64,000 bases of DNA from Tropicimonas sp. IMCC34011 (GTDB taxonomy: Bacteria; Pseudomonadota; Alphaproteobacteria; Rhodobacterales; Rhodobacteraceae): the NCBI RefSeq assembly GCF_003390865.1, contig NZ_QMEJ01000002.1:62001-126000 (forward strand), given 5' to 3'. The stretch's first letter is position 1. Each line of letters starts with the position of its first letter. A program made the translations under genes and the position numbers. Below the pieces are notes generated by a model. That model did not search any database. It worked only from the letters and a program-made list of their open reading frames with translations, and was not told where the DNA came from. Below are positions 25,763 to 32,717 of this stretch, piece by piece.

Positions 25763-26533
25763 ATGGATACGCTGTTCTTCATTGCCGCAAAGATCGCCGG
25801 CTTTCTCGTCGCGCCCACGACATGGCTGGCCGGGCTGGCCTTTCTTGCCGTCCTCGGAACGGCGCTGGAGCGGCGGGGGCTGGCGATCTGGTCCTCCTCG
25901 ATCCTGTTCTCTGCTATCGTGCTTCTGGCGGTGTTGCCCCTCGGCGCGGCGCTCGTCCGGCCACTGGAGCACATGTATCCGCAGGAGCCCCGAATTTCGG
26001 AAGTGGACGGCATCGTCGTGCTCGGCGGCGGGATCGATCTCGATGCGTCCCGCGTGGCCGGGCGCCCCGAGCTGAACGAGGCGGCAGACCGCATCACCGC
26101 TGCCGTCGCCCTCTCCCGGCGGTTCCCCGAGGCGCGGGTGCTCTTCACCGGCGGCAGCGGCGATCTCTTCGGGCGCGGCGGCTCGGAGGCGGACGCGGCA
26201 CGGGATCTGCTGCTGTCCCTCGGCCTGTCCGAAGAGCGGCTGATCCTCGAGGGCGCCTCCCGCAACACCGCCGAGAATGCCCGCCTGTCCCGCAAGGTCG
26301 TGGATCCGCAGGAGGGAGAGACGTGGCTTCTCGTGACCTCCGCGTTCCACATGCGCCGCGCGGTGAACAGCTTCGAGGCGGCGGGCTGGCCTGCCGTGGT
26401 GCCCTATCCGGTCGACTTCCGCGCCGGGGCGACGACGAGGGTGGGATGGGACCTGGCAAGCTCGATGGAACTTCTCCGGATCGGGCTGAGGGAGCGCGTG
26501 GGCCTTCTGGGATACAGCCTGTTCGGAAGATGA
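25763..26533 (+). CDS. YdcF/ElyC family membrane protein (DUF218)
   Basis: The 256 residues have two N-terminal membrane helices (about 4-32 and 41-63) and a DUF218 domain beginning VDGIVVLGGGIDL. The typical GGSGDLFG, EGASRNTAENA and VTSAFHMRRA segments follow. In E. coli, ElyC affects peptidoglycan and outer-membrane maintenance and YdcF binds S-adenosylmethionine; the biochemical role of the family is unsettled. It precedes the M48 peptidase gene by 92 bp on the same strand. Confidence 0.9.
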   Translation: MDTLFFIAAKIAGFLVAPTTWLAGLAFLAVLGTALERRGLAIWSSSILFSAIVLLAVLPLGAALVRPLEHMYPQEPRISEVDGIVVLGGGIDLDASRVAGRPELNEAADRITAAVALSRRFPEARVLFTGGSGDLFGRGGSEADAARDLLLSLGLSEERLILEGASRNTAENARLSRKVVDPQEGETWLLVTSAFHMRRAVNSFEAAGWPAVVPYPVDFRAGATTRVGWDLASSMELLRIGLRERVGLLGYSLFGR

Positions 26534-26625
26534 CGCCGGAGAGGCCCGCGGTATGAAGCCGAGTTGATCCGCCCGGCATCCCTCCACGCTTGCCCGCTCC
26601 CAAGCGGCAGCCCATATTCAGCGCG

Positions 26626-27315
26626 ATGTTGAAGCTTACCCCGCTCCTACTGCTCCTTGCCTACGGGCTCGTCATGTACCGGTTCTCGGTCTGGCGGACG
26701 AAGAAGGAGCTCGACGAGAAATCCACGGAGCTCGCGGACCGGAAGCTCAAGGAGCTGACGGATCGCATGGCAAAGGCGCTCGATCTCGACAGGATCCGGG
26801 TCAACATCTACGAGATCGCGCCGGTGAACGGCCTCGCCGCGCCGGACGGCCGGATCTTCATCACACGTGGCTTCTTCGACCAGTACCGCAACGGCAAGGT
26901 CACGGCGGAGGAGATGGCCAGCGTCATCGCCCACGAACTCGGCCACGTCGCCTTGGGACATTCGCGGCGCCGGATGATCGACTTTTCCGGGCAGAACGCG
27001 ATCCGCATGACACTAGGCGGCATCCTCAACCGTTTCCTGCCGGGCCTCGGCTGGGCCATTGCCAGCGCCCTGACCTCGCTTCTGGCCGCGAAGCTTTCGC
27101 GTCAGGACGAGCACGAGGCCGACGCCTACGCCTCGGCGCTGCTGGTAAAATCGGGGATCGGAACCGGCCCGCAGAAATCCCTCTTCGCCAAGCTCGAGAA
27201 ACTGACCGGCTCCGGATCGGGATCGCAGCCCGCGTGGCTCTTGTCCCACCCGAAGACCGCAGAGCGCGTCGCGGCCATCGAGGCGCGGGAGGCGCGCTGG
27301 CTTCCGAACGATTAA
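26626..27315 (+). CDS. M48 family zinc metallopeptidase
   Basis: The 229-residue protein has an N-terminal hydrophobic segment (LKLTPLLLLLAYGLVMYRF), then the peptidase domain with HELGH (H103, E104 and H107) and the third ligand in EHEAD (E164). Membrane-anchored M48 peptidases such as HtpX degrade misfolded membrane or periplasmic proteins. This one has fewer helices than HtpX and looks like a single-anchor form. I chose the ATG at 26626 because the upstream in-frame codons begin with a rare TTG. The stop is convergent with the PIN gene, overlapping by 4 bp. Confidence 0.88.
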   Translation: MLKLTPLLLLLAYGLVMYRFSVWRTKKELDEKSTELADRKLKELTDRMAKALDLDRIRVNIYEIAPVNGLAAPDGRIFITRGFFDQYRNGKVTAEEMASVIAHELGHVALGHSRRRMIDFSGQNAIRMTLGGILNRFLPGLGWAIASALTSLLAAKLSRQDEHEADAYASALLVKSGIGTGPQKSLFAKLEKLTGSGSGSQPAWLLSHPKTAERVAAIEAREARWLPND

Positions 27316-27854
27316 CCGATCGCCTTGGCGAGCCGCGGCAGCCGGGCCTTCTTCAGGAGCGTCCGGGCATCGCGCGGCGCGTCGTCCATCCGCGCGGCCC
27401 GGTGGACGACATCCGCGACCGCCGCCTCCATCCCGGCCGCATCCTTCAGCCACAGGTCCATCAGGAACGCATCCGGGTCGATCCGGTCCAGCCCTTCCTC
27501 GCGCAATGTGTGGCGCGGGAAGTCCTTGGCATTCATCGTCACCACAAGGTCGGCGCCGCTGGCGATGGCAACGGCAAGGACGTGGACATCCGCGGGATCC
27601 GGCAGCCAGAGCCGCTGCTCGATGCCCGGTGCAGGCGGAACTTCTGCGGCCGGGAAAGCTGCGCGCAGAAGGGCCACGTCCCCCCGTGCGATCGCTTCCT
27701 CGCCGGCGCCACGCTTCGCCGCCGCCCGCGCCCATTCCTCAAGGAGCCGCGCGGACCACAGGGGTCTGTAGAGCCCCCGCTTCGCGGCCGAGACGAGAAC
27801 CTCCCGCATCACGGCGGGATAGAGGACGCAGGCGTCGAGGAGAGCGCGGGTCAC
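27312..27854 (-). CDS. PIN-domain protein coupled to an RNA methyltransferase
   Basis: The 180 residues match a PIN-type ribonuclease. The N-terminal RALLDACVLYP carries D7, E40 follows, then the PDPADVHVLAVA segment (85-96) and MNAKDFP (107-113) with D111. That set of acidic residues is the PIN metal site. As I recall, NCBI names this lineage the RSP_2648 family, found in Rhodobacterales beside the methyltransferase family RSP_2647. The ATG overlaps the methyltransferase stop by 4 bp. No antitoxin-like gene of the VapB type is next to it. Confidence 0.87.
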   Translation of the reverse strand: MTRALLDACVLYPAVMREVLVSAAKRGLYRPLWSARLLEEWARAAAKRGAGEEAIARGDVALLRAAFPAAEVPPAPGIEQRLWLPDPADVHVLAVAIASGADLVVTMNAKDFPRHTLREEGLDRIDPDAFLMDLWLKDAAGMEAAVADVVHRAARMDDAPRDARTLLKKARLPRLAKAIG

Positions 27855-29092
27855 GGCAGGAGCCGGAAGACCAGTGCCTTGAGATAGCCGCTTTCTGCGA
27901 GATAGGGGTGCAGCGGGTGATCGGGCCCGGCCCCGCCGGTATGAACCAGCTGCGCCTGCCGCCCCGCCCGGCCGATCCCCCGCAGGCAGGCGGAGCGGAA
28001 CTTGGTCAGATCCGCGGCATGGGAGCAGGAACAGAGGGTCAGGTATCCGCCGGGCTCCACCAGCGGCGCCGACAGCCGCGCGACCCGCTCGTAGGCCCGC
28101 AGGCCCGCTTCGAGGGCCGGCTTGGAGGGCGCGAAGGCAGGTGGATCGCAGACCACGAGGTCGAAAAGCTCGCCCGCCTCGCCCATCGCCTGCATCGCGT
28201 CGAACGCATCCTCGCGGCGCGTCTCGAAACGATCCGCGACGCCGGACGCCTCTGCGCCGCCCATCGCCAGCTCAAGCGCCGGTGCCGACCCGTCCACCGC
28301 GACAGCGCTGCCCGCCCCCGCCGCGAGGGCCGCCAGGGCGAAACCGCCGACATGGGCGAACACGTCGAGCACGCGCCCGCCCTGCCCGGCAAGCCGCGCG
28401 CAGAAGGCATGGTTCGGGCGCTGGTCGTAGAACAGGCCGGTCTTCTGTCCGCCGGTCAGGTCCGCAAGATACGTCGCGCCGTTCATCGGAACGGGAAGCG
28501 GCCCGTCCGGCGCCTGGCCGATCAGCATGGACGAGACATCGTCCAGCCCCTCGAGCCCACGCGCCCGTCCCGACGCGTTCTTGTAGATCGCGCGAAGCCC
28601 CGCCACCTCGGTCAGGATCTCGGCGATCTCGCCCACCCGCGCCTCGGCCCATGCCGCGTTCGGCTGGATGACGGCAATTTCGCCGAAGCGGTCGATGACC
28701 ACGCCCGGCATGCCGTCCGCCTCTGCGTGGACCAGCCGGTAATAGGGTGCATCGAAGAGGCGTTCCCGCATGTCGAGCGCGGCGACCAGACGCTTCTTCA
28801 GCCAGTCCCGGTCGATCTCCGCCTCGGGGTCGGCGTCCAGAAGGCGCGCGACGATGCGCGAGCCGGTGGTCGCGGCGACCGTGCCGATGGGCTGGCGCCC
28901 GGCATCCTCGAGCCGCGCGATGGCGCCCGGCGCAAGCGCGCGTGTCCGCCGGTCGGACACGATCTGGTCCGAGAAGACCCACGGGATCCCGCGGCGGATG
29001 GCGCGCGCGTCGGTGTTGGGGCGAAGGCGGATCGTCGGGCGGGCGCCGGAGCGATCGGTGGCGTCGTCTTGAGAGCTATCGGGCGATGTCAT
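27851..29092 (-). CDS. class I SAM-dependent RNA methyltransferase (RlmI-like)
   Basis: This 413-residue enzyme resembles RlmI/RlmO 23S rRNA cytosine-5 methyltransferases. An N-terminal PUA-like region (RPNTDARAIRRGIPWVFSDQI) is followed by a central domain and a Rossmann domain with VLDVFAHVGGFALAAL as the SAM loop and VVCDPPAFAPSK as motif IV. LTLCSCSH lies near the end. I recall it as the RSP_2647 family. The downstream PIN gene overlaps its stop by 4 bp. The substrate RNA is not known from sequence. Confidence 0.9.
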   Translation of the reverse strand: MTSPDSSQDDATDRSGARPTIRLRPNTDARAIRRGIPWVFSDQIVSDRRTRALAPGAIARLEDAGRQPIGTVAATTGSRIVARLLDADPEAEIDRDWLKKRLVAALDMRERLFDAPYYRLVHAEADGMPGVVIDRFGEIAVIQPNAAWAEARVGEIAEILTEVAGLRAIYKNASGRARGLEGLDDVSSMLIGQAPDGPLPVPMNGATYLADLTGGQKTGLFYDQRPNHAFCARLAGQGGRVLDVFAHVGGFALAALAAGAGSAVAVDGSAPALELAMGGAEASGVADRFETRREDAFDAMQAMGEAGELFDLVVCDPPAFAPSKPALEAGLRAYERVARLSAPLVEPGGYLTLCSCSHAADLTKFRSACLRGIGRAGRQAQLVHTGGAGPDHPLHPYLAESGYLKALVFRLLP

Positions 29093-29143
29093 GCGGGCGC
29101 CTTACTACCTGCCGCGCGCGCGGGGAAGTGGGGGAACGCAGCC

Positions 29144-29296
29144 TCAGCGATATGTGCCGACGGACCACGGCGCGGGTGACGTGAGCACGGGACGGCCTTC
29201 CGTCGCCGGTTTGCGGGCGAAAGACGCGATGACAAGACCGGCAACCGCAATCAGGGGGATCGTCCGCAAGGCCGCATGTCTGACGGGTCCGCGCAT
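29144..29296 (-). CDS. putative 50-residue single-helix membrane protein
   Basis: A short frame begins MRGPVRHAALRTIPLIAVAG, with one membrane helix (about 13-27) and a Pro-rich end. A good AGGGAG ribosome site lies about 7 bases upstream, which argues that it is translated. It lies 51 bp upstream of the methyltransferase gene on the same strand, so it could be the first gene of that operon. I do not recognise it, and such a short frame can occur by chance in GC-rich DNA. Confidence 0.45.
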   Translation of the reverse strand: MRGPVRHAALRTIPLIAVAGLVIASFARKPATEGRPVLTSPAPWSVGTYR

Positions 29297-29589
29297 CCTA
29301 GTCTCCCTCTTCCCAAGGGCAAGATAGCACGGCGGGCGGCTTTCCTGACTGCAAATCCTGCAGTCGTCGGCGTCAGGCATCGAATGATGGCCTGCAGGCA
29401 CTCCCGGGCGCCCCTGCGGCCAGGGTGCCGGGATCCGCCCGTACCGAACAAAACCGGGCGCCGCGGCAATCCGTGCAGCCCCGTTCAAGGTTTCGATCAG
29501 GATCCGGCCTCGCCGGCCGGAGTGACGATTGCACCGTTACCGCTAACTGGCTAAGTGTCCGTCGTCGACAGCCCGCAGGGAGAGCCGCA
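29297..29589. promoter_or_regulatory. edd upstream region
   Basis: This 293-bp stretch separates the divergent small membrane-protein gene and edd. I see the candidate LacI-type operator at 29536-29547 and a GC-rich palindromic GGCCTCGCCGGCC-like stretch near 29505-29518, but no convincing -35/-10 pair. Longer frames covering it on either strand lack domains and look like extensions of real genes. Confidence 0.4.
29536..29547. promoter_or_regulatory. candidate LacI-family operator upstream of edd
   Basis: GTTACCGCTAAC is a dyad GTTA-N-CG-N-TAAC with the central CG usual for LacI-family operators. It lies 42 bp before the edd start. In Rhodobacter sphaeroides a LacI-family regulator (CceR/AkgR) controls Entner-Doudoroff genes through a site of this general shape. 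The regulator gene is not in the window, so the match is by motif and position only. Confidence 0.5.
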
Positions 29590-31395
29590 ATGCCCCTCGA
29601 CGAGACCATCGCCCGTGTCACCGACCGCATCCGGGAGCGCAGCCGCGACAGCCGGCCGGACTATCTCGCCCGGCTCCATGCCGCGGCGGACCAGGGCGTC
29701 GCCCGCGCGCACCTGACCTGCGGCAACCAGGCCCATGCTTATGCCGCCATGGGCGAGGACAAGGACCGCCTCGCCGGGGGCCACGTCCCGAACCTCGGCA
29801 TCGTCACCGCCTACAATGACATGCTTTCGGCGCATCAGCCGTTCGAGCGCTTCCCCGAGCTGATCCGCGCCGCCGCCCGTGACGCCGGCGGGACGGCGCA
29901 GGTCGCCGGCGGCGTTCCGGCCATGTGCGATGGCGTCACGCAGGGGCAGACCGGGATGGAGCTGTCGCTCTTTTCCCGCGATGTGATCGCTCTGGCCGCC
30001 GCCGTCTCCCTCTCGCACAATTGCTACGATGCCGCGGTTTTCCTTGGCGTCTGCGACAAGATCGTCCCCGGCCTCATCATCGCCGCCGGGGCCTTCGGCC
30101 ATATCCCGGCCGTCTTCCTGCCGGCCGGCCCGATGCTGTCGGGTCTGCCGAACGACGAGAAGGCCAAGGTCCGCCAGCAATTCGCCGCCGGCGAAGTCGG
30201 CCGGGACGCGCTGATGGACGCCGAGATGAAGAGCTATCACGGCCCCGGCACCTGCACCTTCTACGGCACCGCAAATTCCAACCAGATGCTGATGGAGTTC
30301 ATGGGGCTGCACCTGCCGGGCGCCTCCTTCGTGAATCCAGGCACCCCCCTGCGCGACGCCCTGACCGCCGCTGGCGCAAAGCGAGCGCTGGAGATCACCC
30401 GGCAGGGCAACGAATATCGCCCCGCAGGCGAGATCCTCGATGAGCGCGCCTTCGTGAACGGGATCGTCGGGCTGATGGCCACGGGCGGCTCCACCAACCT
30501 CATCCTGCACATCCCCGCGATGGCGAAGGCGGCCGGCATTCACATCGACATCGAGGACTTCGCGGACATCTCGGCGGTCGTGCCGATGATGGCGAAGGTC
30601 TATCCCAACGGCCTCGCGGACGTGAACCACTTCCACGCGGCCGGCGGTCTCGGCTTCATGATCGGCGATCTGCTGAAAGAGGGCCTGCTGCACGAGGACA
30701 CGCTCACGGTCCACGGCGACGGGCTCGGCTCCTACACGCAGGAACCCAAGCTGAAGGACGGGGAGCTGGTCTGGGAAGATGGCGCAGGCTCGAGCCAGAA
30801 CGAGAAGATCTTGCGCCCCTCTGCCGATCCCTTCCAGAAGACCGGCGGGCTGCGGCAACTCGAGGGCAATCTCGGCCGCGCCGTGATGAAGGTCTCCGCC
30901 GTCGCGCCGGAGCGCCACGTGATCGAGGCAAAGGCCCGCATCTTCCACGACCAGGCCGAAGTGAAGGAGGCGTTCCGCAACGGCGAATTCACCGAGGACA
31001 CCATCGTCGTCGTGCGCTTCCAAGGCCCTCAGGCGAATGGCATGCCCGAGCTGCACAACCTCACGCCCGTCCTGGCGGTGCTGCAGGATCGTGGCCTCAA
31101 GGTCGCCCTCGTCACGGACGGACGGATGTCCGGCGCGTCCGGAAAAGTGCCGGCGGCGATCCACCTCTCGCCCGAAGGCGCCTCCGGTGGCCCGATCGCC
31201 AAGCTCAGGACCGGTGACAGGGTGCGCGTCGATGCGGTCGCGGGATCGATCTCGGTTCTCGAGGACGGCTTCGACGCGCGCGAGCCAGTCACGCCGGATC
31301 TGTCCGGCAACCGGTTCGGCCTCGGGCGGGAACTGTTCGAGACCTTCCGCCGCCAGGCCGGCCCGTCCACCGAGGGCGCGAGCGCCCTGCTGTGA
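29590..31395 (+). CDS. edd: phosphogluconate dehydratase
   Basis: Edd dehydrates 6-phosphogluconate to 2-keto-3-deoxy-6-phosphogluconate, the first committed Entner-Doudoroff step, using a 4Fe-4S cluster. The 601 residues match the family. THE ILVD/EDD signature lies in [20 protein letters not shown] near residue 100, further cysteines are in [15 protein letters not shown] and [13 protein letters not shown], and [20 protein letters not shown] lies near the C-terminus. I chose the ATG at 29590, preceded by AGGGAGAG; the frame extends upstream without family similarity. eda follows after a 353-bp gap rich in repeats. Confidence 0.96.
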   Translation: MPLDETIARVTDRIRERSRDSRPDYLARLHAAADQGVARAHLTCGNQAHAYAAMGEDKDRLAGGHVPNLGIVTAYNDMLSAHQPFERFPELIRAAARDAGGTAQVAGGVPAMCDGVTQGQTGMELSLFSRDVIALAAAVSLSHNCYDAAVFLGVCDKIVPGLIIAAGAFGHIPAVFLPAGPMLSGLPNDEKAKVRQQFAAGEVGRDALMDAEMKSYHGPGTCTFYGTANSNQMLMEFMGLHLPGASFVNPGTPLRDALTAAGAKRALEITRQGNEYRPAGEILDERAFVNGIVGLMATGGSTNLILHIPAMAKAAGIHIDIEDFADISAVVPMMAKVYPNGLADVNHFHAAGGLGFMIGDLLKEGLLHEDTLTVHGDGLGSYTQEPKLKDGELVWEDGAGSSQNEKILRPSADPFQKTGGLRQLEGNLGRAVMKVSAVAPERHVIEAKARIFHDQAEVKEAFRNGEFTEDTIVVVRFQGPQANGMPELHNLTPVLAVLQDRGLKVALVTDGRMSGASGKVPAAIHLSPEGASGGPIAKLRTGDRVRVDAVAGSISVLEDGFDAREPVTPDLSGNRFGLGRELFETFRRQAGPSTEGASALL

Positions 31396-31502
31396 GGCCC
31401 GGGGCGGGACTGCGCGCGGATGGCGGTCCGCCAGCCAGGACCCGCCAGCGGGGCACCCGGCCGTGGTGCCGCGGAACCCTCTGGCGTTGGGTGCGTAGGT
31501 CC

Positions 31503-31622
31503 GGGGCGCGCCCCGACCGGTGCCTCCGGCGGGGCGACCTACCCAAAGGTGAAGGCGCGCGCCGCCCGTTCGAAGCGGCCCCCTCGTCACGTCTCAGGAC
31601 GTGAGCAGGTGCGTTCACCTTT
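31503..31622 (+). repeat. dispersed intergenic repeat, copy 2 (full form, diverged)
   Basis: The order of parts is a GGGGC..GCCCC palindrome (31503-31514), the core at 31522-31553 that begins GCCTCCGGCGGGG and ends AAAGGTGAA, and the inverted partner TTCACCTTT at 31614-31622. The same order of parts occurs in the copy near 42.6 kb. The core shares 22 of 32 positions with the copy after gpt. Confidence 0.6.
31587..31604. other. perfect 7-bp hairpin in the edd-eda gap
   Basis: TCACGTC and GACGTGA flank the loop TCAG. It sits inside the larger inverted repeat of the second repeat copy. There is no T-tract after it, so it is more likely a structural or protein-binding site than a terminator. Confidence 0.45.
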
Positions 31623-31677
31623 CGCGGTCATCGGCTCCACAGCCTGTACCGCAGGTCCCATTCACCATGATTCCAGT

Positions 31678-31709
31678 TTCAACTTTCTTAAAATACCCCC
31701 GCCGGAGGC
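31678..31709 (-). repeat. dispersed intergenic repeat, copy 3 (core only)
   Basis: Read on the minus strand, this 32-bp core begins GCCTCCGGCGGGGG and matches the copy after gpt at 28 of 32 positions. It lies 39 bp before the eda start, opposite in orientation to copy 2. Confidence 0.75.
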
Positions 31710-31748
31710 AAGAACGGCCGCAGCGGGCCAGACAGTCGGAGACCTTCC

Positions 31749-32384
31749 ATGACGCCCGAAGAGATCAGCCAGCACACGTTCGCCCTTTGCAGCCGCGCGC
31801 CCGTCGTGCCGGTCCTCGTGATCGAGGATGCCGGACAGGCCAAGGATCTGGCGAAGGCCCTCGTCGCGGGCGGCCTGCCGGCGCTCGAGGTGACGCTCAG
31901 GACGCCGGCGGCGCTCGATGCGATCCGGGAGATGTCAGACGTCGAGGGTGGCGTCGTCGGGGCCGGCACGCTCCTGACCGCGCGCGACGTGGAAGCCGCA
32001 AAGAAGGCCGGGGCACGTTTCGGGGTCTCCCCCGGCGCGACTGAAACGGTGCTGGACGCGGCGGAGGCGAACGATCTGCCGATCCTGCCCGGCGTCGTCA
32101 CGGCCTCCGAGATCATGCGCCTGCTGGACCGCGGCTACACCATGGCGAAGTTCTTCCCGGCCGGAACGTCAGGCGGGGCCCCGGCCCTGAAGGCGTTCTC
32201 CTCCCCGCTGCCGCAAATGCGGTTCTGCCCCACGGGCGGGGTGAGCGTGCAGAATGCGGCGGAGTACCTCTCCCTGCCGAACGTCGTCTGCGTCGGCGGA
32301 AGCTGGGTCGCGCCGAAGGACAAGCTCACATCCGGCGACTGGGCCGGGATCGAGGCCATCGCGCGGGAGGCCGCGTCTCTCTGA
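31749..32384 (+). CDS. eda: KDPG aldolase (bifunctional KHG/KDPG aldolase)
   Basis: Eda splits 2-keto-3-deoxy-6-phosphogluconate into pyruvate and glyceraldehyde 3-phosphate, completing the Entner-Doudoroff pathway. The 211-residue TIM barrel has E47 (GLPALEVTLRT) as the general acid-base and K134 in YTMAKFFPAG as the Schiff-base lysine, with FCPTGGV as the phosphate loop. It follows edd on the same strand after a long gap. A convergent stem-loop lies after its stop. Confidence 0.97.
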   Translation: MTPEEISQHTFALCSRAPVVPVLVIEDAGQAKDLAKALVAGGLPALEVTLRTPAALDAIREMSDVEGGVVGAGTLLTARDVEAAKKAGARFGVSPGATETVLDAAEANDLPILPGVVTASEIMRLLDRGYTMAKFFPAGTSGGAPALKAFSSPLPQMRFCPTGGVSVQNAAEYLSLPNVVCVGGSWVAPKDKLTSGDWAGIEAIAREAASL

Positions 32385-32399
32385 GCGCGCAGTAGGGCG

Positions 32400-32427
32400 C
32401 TGCTCCGACGCCGGGCGGGCGGAGCAG
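32400..32427. terminator. stem-loop between eda and the convergent small gene
   Basis: CTGCTCCG and CGGAGCAG form a perfect 8-bp stem with a 12-nt loop, followed on the plus strand by a pyrimidine-rich ACCTCTTCTC. It probably ends eda transcripts. Confidence 0.5.
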
Positions 32428-32444
32428 ACCTCTTCTCGCCTGCG

Positions 32445-32717
32445 TCAGGGCCGGCGGCGTGCAGCCGGGCCGCCGCGACGGCCCGTCCTCTGCGGCGCGG
32501 CCAGTCCTTCGCGCAGCACGTCCGTCATCGGATGACCCGGCTCCGCGTGACGCTCCAGCAGCGCCTCGATGGCCGTGGCGGGGTCGCTGCCGGCGGGCAG
32601 TGAAATCGCCCAGTCCATGAAGATCGACCGGCATTCCTCCGTCGTGATGCCATCGATCCGATAGCTTTCCGCGATCAGGCGCTTGGGGTCGGCCCAGTCT
32701 CCGGTCTTACGCATCAT
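32445..32717 (-). CDS. hypothetical protein, 90 aa, downstream of glnE
   Basis: The product begins MMRKTGDWADPKRLIAESYR and contains ECRSIFMDWAISLPAG and a basic tail ending GGPAARRRP. It is soluble and mostly helical. Three ATG codons follow each other at 32720, 32717 and 32714; GAAGGA lies 6 bases before the middle one. The start overlaps the end of glnE, so translation is probably coupled. I recognise no domain. A role linked to nitrogen control is suggested only by position. Confidence 0.65.
   Translation of the reverse strand: MMRKTGDWADPKRLIAESYRIDGITTEECRSIFMDWAISLPAGSDPATAIEALLERHAEPGHPMTDVLREGLAAPQRTGRRGGPAARRRP

Larger units (their letters stand above)
31396..31748. other. edd-eda intergenic region
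   Basis: I see no gene in these 353 bp. They contain two copies of the dispersed repeat in opposite orientation (cores at 31522-31553 and 31678-31709), a GGGGC..GCCCC palindrome at 31503-31514, a perfect 7-bp hairpin at 31587-31604, and a 9-bp inverted repeat AAAGGTGAA/TTCACCTTT (31545-31553 and 31614-31622). Insertion of repeats may have separated an ancestral edd-eda operon. A promoter for eda may lie here, but none is clear. Confidence 0.6.

Noticed and set aside
27312-27854. The PIN gene as half of a VapBC toxin-antitoxin pair
   Set aside because: No small antitoxin gene adjoins it; the overlapping partner is a large methyltransferase.
29551-31590. A 679-codon minus-strand frame opposite edd
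   Set aside because: Antisense to a complete edd gene and without domains.
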